Shown piece by piece: positions 14,071-17,390 of a stretch of DNA of 17,390 nt (the stretch's first letter is position 1; each line of letters starts with the position of its first letter). The notes under the pieces are model-generated. The model was not told where the DNA came from. It saw nothing but the letters and a program-made list of their open reading frames with translations, and made no database searches. The translations under genes and the position numbers were made by a program. This DNA is from Desulfobacteraceae bacterium 4572_19 (GTDB lineage: Bacteria; Desulfobacterota; Desulfobacteria; Desulfobacterales; NBLS01), in NCBI GenBank assembly GCA_002084385.1, contig NBLS01000001.1, positions 1 through 17,390 on the forward strand. The letters run 5' to 3'.

Positions 14071-14792
14071 TGGGAAATGGCGTAGTATATAGCGATAATA
14101 TAATAAGTGATGGAACTATAACCGTATCAACAGAGGCAACAGGATTTGAAAAGAAATTTTTGTCTGATAATAATCAAGGAAATGTTTGGCGGTCAACTGT
14201 AATTACTGAAACTACAATCACAATTGATATGGGGTCGATTACTCCAATTAAGGGTATTGTGGGCTTGAATACTAATATGATTGATAGTGATACTACTATC
14301 AAGTTTGAGAGTTCAACAGATGATTTTTCTTCTACTGAGGAGAGTGTTGATGTCAATTTTGATGGTGTTAATATTTATTGTTCTGCTGATTGGAATAGGA
14401 GATATTATAGATTTAGGCTAACTAAGGCAACAGGCACCTATATACAAATGGGGATGATATATTTAATCTCCTCTGCTTATGAATTTGAGAGGAATTATAA
14501 TTGGAAAGCAAAAGAGTTGAATACCCAAAAATGGAATACTAAGCAGACAGACGGCGGTCAAATAATTAGGACATTGCAGTTTCACAAAAATGATTATTCT
14601 TTGGTTTTTGAGGGTATATCAGATGACCAGAAAGAAATAATGAAAGCAATTAGTCTTAATCCTTATGTAATATTTTTTCCTGAAGGTATAGCAGGAAATT
14701 TATATTTTGGTTCTATAATTCTACCTGAATTTATTTTGAAACATTTTGATTATAATAATGCAAGTATGATATTTGAGGAAAGTCCAGCATAA
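14070..14792 (+). CDS. Distal tail-like protein with discoidin-like N-terminal domain
   Basis: The 240-residue protein directly follows the tape measure, the position of distal tail proteins. The N-terminal half resembles an F5/8 type C (discoidin) beta sandwich: LSDNNQGNVWRST, TITIDMGSITPIKGIVGL, the STDDFSS loop, and RRYYRFRLTKATG. Such domains bind sugars or cell-wall polymers. The second half (residues about 135-240) has YNWKAKELNTQKWNT, QFHKNDYSLVFEGIS and a closing YFGSIILPEF strand, similar to distal tail proteins of siphoviruses. AAAGGTG lies before the ATG, with 1-bp overlaps at both ends. A carbohydrate-binding role is inferred only from fold resemblance. Confidence 0.6.
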   Translation: MGNGVVYSDNIISDGTITVSTEATGFEKKFLSDNNQGNVWRSTVITETTITIDMGSITPIKGIVGLNTNMIDSDTTIKFESSTDDFSSTEESVDVNFDGVNIYCSADWNRRYYRFRLTKATGTYIQMGMIYLISSAYEFERNYNWKAKELNTQKWNTKQTDGGQIIRTLQFHKNDYSLVFEGISDDQKEIMKAISLNPYVIFFPEGIAGNLYFGSIILPEFILKHFDYNNASMIFEESPA

Positions 14793-16309
14793 TGAATATA
14801 AAAGTTGAATGTGATTTTCCTATAGGGACATTAAGATTTGCTACAGGCTCATTTCAAGATAGTTCTGGAAATTGGGACAATAGGATCGTTAATGTTGGTA
14901 GATTAGACAGGAATATAGCAGAGGATAAGTATTTTGAAACATCGGGTATTGATATAAGTTTCAACGATTCAGATAGATATTTCAGAGATATGATGAACGG
15001 TACAGGCAGATATATTGCAGGGAAACAAGTTAGGATATTAAAAACAGATGACACTGTATTATATGTTGGAACTGTAAGAGGTTGGACTTTTGACAAAAAC
15101 AGTTTTTCTATATTCATATCTGATAAATTAGGCGGTATAGAATTAAAATTAACAGAGACAATTCAGGCGAATGAGTATCCTGATGCAGTTGCAGATTCAA
15201 TAGGGGTTGATATTCCTATAATATATGGGAGTTTGATTGATACAGCAAGAAAGGGAGCTGTGAGATGTTGGAAAACTTCAACAGGTAAATATCTTGTTGC
15301 GGGGCATCACTGCAAGGCTATTGTCAATGTATATGAGGATGATGCAGAGGTTTCGACAGGTTGGACAATAGAAAATAATATAGATGGGAAATGCTATGTT
15401 TCTTACTTAACAGGAACAGCAGACTATATAAATATTAATGTGCAAGGTTCTATGAATGACAGTTCTGTATTGATAGAAGAGCCTATAGAAGCAATTATGG
15501 ACTTGATAGATAATTATACTGATATGAATTATAACTCTGCATCTATGACAGCATCGGAAACAGTTATGAATGCAAGAAATTATGAGATCGGGTATATGGT
15601 TACAAATGAAACAGTTGAAGAGTTTTTGAGTGATTTCTGTTATACATTCTCAGCTGATTTCTTTATAAACGAAAATAATGAGATAGCATTAAGTGTAGCT
15701 AATTTATTTTATACTCCTATTGCAATATTTAATGAGAATAGCATTTTAAAGGATTCGTTTTCTATTTCAGAGGAACCAGACGAGATTAAAAACAAAATAA
15801 AATATATGTATGATTATAATTATATTGATTATTATTACAGAAAATTACCTGTTTTAGAACAAAATAAATCTATCGATAATTGGGGAGAGTTTTATGATAA
15901 TATTTCCTTAAAATCAACAACCGACTTAATTACGGCATTGGATTCAGCCAATCGGCTATTGATACAAAAAAAGAACCCTAAGAGAAAAATTATTTTTTCA
16001 ATTCCATTAAGTTTAGGGGGAAATTTGCAGATTGGAGATATTATATTAGTTTCTCATCCGGATGAGATTTCATTGTTAGCAGAAAAATATCAAGTCAGGA
16101 GACTACAGATATATTATTCATATGATTATATAAATTTAGAATGTATAAAAATGCCTGCTGTGGGTAGCAGTTTTATCTTAGGGGATAAAACCTCTCTTGC
16201 TTCAACGTGGAATGATGCGGATAGTGCAGACAGAGAATATGGATATTTAGGAGATAGTACAACGGGATTCTTTGATAATGAAGTTGATCCTGCAAAGGTA
16301 TTAAGTTAA
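14792..16309 (+). CDS. Tail hub / tail-associated protein
   Basis: The 505-residue protein follows the distal tail protein and fills the hub position below the tail tube. The N-terminus (TGSFQDSSGNWDNRIVNVGR, then GIDISFNDSDRYFRDM and LYVGTVRGWTFDKNSF) is a beta domain seen in baseplate hub proteins. The middle (EEFLSDFCYTFSADFFINENNEIAL) matches a tail hub fold, and residues near 415-440 (IFSIPLSLGGNLQIGDIILVS) are a barrel-like segment common in gp27-type hubs. No lytic domain, such as a muramidase or NlpC/P60 motif, is visible. GAGGAAAG precedes the ATG, which overlaps the previous stop by TAATG. Confidence 0.68.
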   Translation: MNIKVECDFPIGTLRFATGSFQDSSGNWDNRIVNVGRLDRNIAEDKYFETSGIDISFNDSDRYFRDMMNGTGRYIAGKQVRILKTDDTVLYVGTVRGWTFDKNSFSIFISDKLGGIELKLTETIQANEYPDAVADSIGVDIPIIYGSLIDTARKGAVRCWKTSTGKYLVAGHHCKAIVNVYEDDAEVSTGWTIENNIDGKCYVSYLTGTADYININVQGSMNDSSVLIEEPIEAIMDLIDNYTDMNYNSASMTASETVMNARNYEIGYMVTNETVEEFLSDFCYTFSADFFINENNEIALSVANLFYTPIAIFNENSILKDSFSISEEPDEIKNKIKYMYDYNYIDYYYRKLPVLEQNKSIDNWGEFYDNISLKSTTDLITALDSANRLLIQKKNPKRKIIFSIPLSLGGNLQIGDIILVSHPDEISLLAEKYQVRRLQIYYSYDYINLECIKMPAVGSSFILGDKTSLASTWNDADSADREYGYLGDSTTGFFDNEVDPAKVLS

Positions 16310-16318
16310 GGAGAGAAA

Positions 16319-17032
16319 ATGAGTTTATTTAGTTTAGATGATGTGTTTGGTTATCAGGATGCAAATGATAACAGGACAATGCAATATGGAACAACTGCAC
16401 CGAGTTCGCCTGGAGTTGGCGAACTGTGGATGGATACAAGTTCGAGTGTATTTGTAATAAAACGATATAATGGTTCCACTTGGGACGATATGACACCGAT
16501 TATGGATGCGACTGGCAACGTTGGAATAGGCAGAACACCGACAACATACAAATTAGAAGTTGAGGGGACTGTGCAGACAAATTCAATCAAATTCCCCGCA
16601 ACACAAAGTCCTTCAACTGATGTTAATACTTTAGATGATTATGAAGAGGGGACTTGGACACCCACATTGAAATTTGGTGGTAGTTCAGTTGGTATTACTT
16701 ATGTCACGCAATATGGTTGGTATGTTAAAGTTGGAAGATTAGTTACCATAAGTTGTTTTATTGGTTTGTCTAACAAAGGAACAAGTGTGGGAATAGCACA
16801 AGTAACGAATTTGCCCTTTACTGCTACAGCAGGGGCGGTAGGATATACACCTGTTGCTTTATATTTTTCAGATATAAATTTCGCAGATTTTCCTGTAGCT
16901 TTTGTCGAGGGGGGAACAACTAATATTCATCTATACGAAGCAAAGAGTGTAGGTGGAACTTCTTTAAATTTATTTCAATCAAATTTTGCAAATAATAGCA
17001 GTATAATGATAAACACTACATACATAGTTTAA
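16319..17032 (+). CDS. Tail tip/fibre protein, likely receptor binding
   Basis: The 237-residue protein shows a widespread phage fibre motif at residues 24-42 (GTTAPSSPGVGELWMDTSS), followed by IKRYNGSTWDD. Then comes NVGIGRTPTTYKLEVEGTV, a repeat type that usually precedes fibre trimerisation domains, then DDYEEGTWTPTLKFGG and a beta-rich C-terminal part with GLSNKG, the LPF turn and Asn-rich SNFANNSSIM. The order suggests an N-terminal attachment part and a C-terminal receptor-binding head. No S74 self-cleaving chaperone domain is present. AAGGAGAG lies 4 bp before the ATG. No nearby reverse transcriptase was seen, so diversification cannot be claimed. Confidence 0.75.
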   Translation: MSLFSLDDVFGYQDANDNRTMQYGTTAPSSPGVGELWMDTSSSVFVIKRYNGSTWDDMTPIMDATGNVGIGRTPTTYKLEVEGTVQTNSIKFPATQSPSTDVNTLDDYEEGTWTPTLKFGGSSVGITYVTQYGWYVKVGRLVTISCFIGLSNKGTSVGIAQVTNLPFTATAGAVGYTPVALYFSDINFADFPVAFVEGGTTNIHLYEAKSVGGTSLNLFQSNFANNSSIMINTTYIV

Positions 17033-17061
17033 CATAAGACAGTAAAACAAGGAGATATAAA

Positions 17062-17361
17062 ATGACAAAAAAAGAAAAATTCGCAACAAAGATTATTGAA
17101 ATGGCAACGAATGTGGGATATTGGGCAGATAATGCAGAGAACTATCATGGTTCATATTTCGACAAAGGGTATAATTCGGGTGGTAGCAATGAGATAGTTG
17201 ATGCTGATGTAGCTTCATTAGAAATTACAGCAAGTCAGTTAGTTTCGGCAATAGTTTCGGCAATGACATTTATCGAAAACTTCAACAAGTTTTTTGAAAA
17301 TGAAGTGGTTGCACAGGCTGATTATAAGGCTACGATTAACGCAATCAGAACAGATTATTAA
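17062..17361 (+). CDS. Small tail-region protein (99 aa)
   Basis: The ATG is preceded by CAAGGAGATA (17049-17058), a clear SD. The 99-residue product has an N-terminal amphipathic helix, an aromatic, Gly-rich segment FDKGYNSGGSNEI, then a helix-rich half (VASLEITASQLVSAIVSAMTFIENFNKFFEN) and a DYKATINAIRTDY end. I recall similar short proteins after fibre genes in other phages, but their function is not established. There is one mildly hydrophobic stretch but no clear membrane segment, so it is not a confident holin. Confidence 0.68.
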   Translation: MTKKEKFATKIIEMATNVGYWADNAENYHGSYFDKGYNSGGSNEIVDADVASLEITASQLVSAIVSAMTFIENFNKFFENEVVAQADYKATINAIRTDY

Positions 17362-17362
17362 A

Positions 17363-17390
17363 ATGATTATACAGGGTTCAGTTTTTGGTG
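17363..17390 (+). CDS. Start of a downstream gene (partial)
   Basis: One base after the TAA at 17359-17361, ATG 17363 opens a frame MIIQGSVFG that runs off the window. The spacing fits the tight operon style. No strong SD is visible and only nine residues can be read, so nothing can be said about function. It could be another tail or lysis gene. Confidence 0.4.

Noticed and set aside
1..17390. tRNA genes, CRISPR arrays, insertion sequences, attachment sites or a diversity-generating retroelement
   Set aside because: No cloverleaf, regular direct repeats, transposase or reverse transcriptase signature was seen. Intergenic space is too small for most of these.

Overview
The window is a contiguous block of virion genes from an AT-rich tailed double-stranded DNA bacteriophage or prophage with a long, non-contractile (siphovirus-type) tail. 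Every supported gene is on the + strand. Genes are packed with ATGA or TAATG overlaps, or gaps of a few bases, and there is no gene-free stretch longer than 86 bp. TGA is used as a stop, and most genes have a purine-rich Shine-Dalgarno (SD) sequence of the AGGAG/AAGGAG type. This fits a low-GC bacterial host read by a sigma70-type polymerase; the host cannot be named from the sequence. No integrase, lysis, tRNA, CRISPR or insertion-sequence gene was seen.

Layout. Positions 1-1019 hold the end of an acidic protein, two tiny Cys-rich (zinc-ribbon-like) proteins, two small unknown proteins and a VRR-NUC nuclease. After a promoter region at 1016-1105 comes the packaging and head module: small terminase, large terminase, portal, a small HExxH metallopeptidase-like protein, a Mu gpF-like head morphogenesis protein split over two overlapping frames, and a Mu gpG-like tail-completion protein. 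A second promoter at 6085-6113 precedes the scaffold, the major capsid protein, a 44-residue protein, a head-tail connector with an Ig-like N-terminus, and a probable tail terminator. The tail module follows: a 34-residue Lys-rich microprotein, the tail tube protein, a tail assembly chaperone pair, a 1141-residue tape measure, two distal-tail/hub proteins, a fibre/tip protein, a small unknown protein and the start of one more gene.

Three points stand out. (1) The small terminase and the scaffold, the two genes that begin the two late blocks, share a promoter of identical geometry: TTGACA, 17 bp, TATATA, then exactly 7 bp to the ATG, with no SD. This predicts leaderless transcripts in a phage whose other genes mostly use SD sequences. 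(2) The tail assembly chaperone pair carries an in-frame slippery heptamer A_AAT_TTG next to the stop codon. A perfect 14-bp inverted repeat follows 3 nt downstream, predicting a lambda G/GT-like -1 frameshift and a 237-residue fusion protein. (3) The large terminase appears to have substitutions at normally acidic motif positions, and the gpF-like head protein is encoded as two cistrons.
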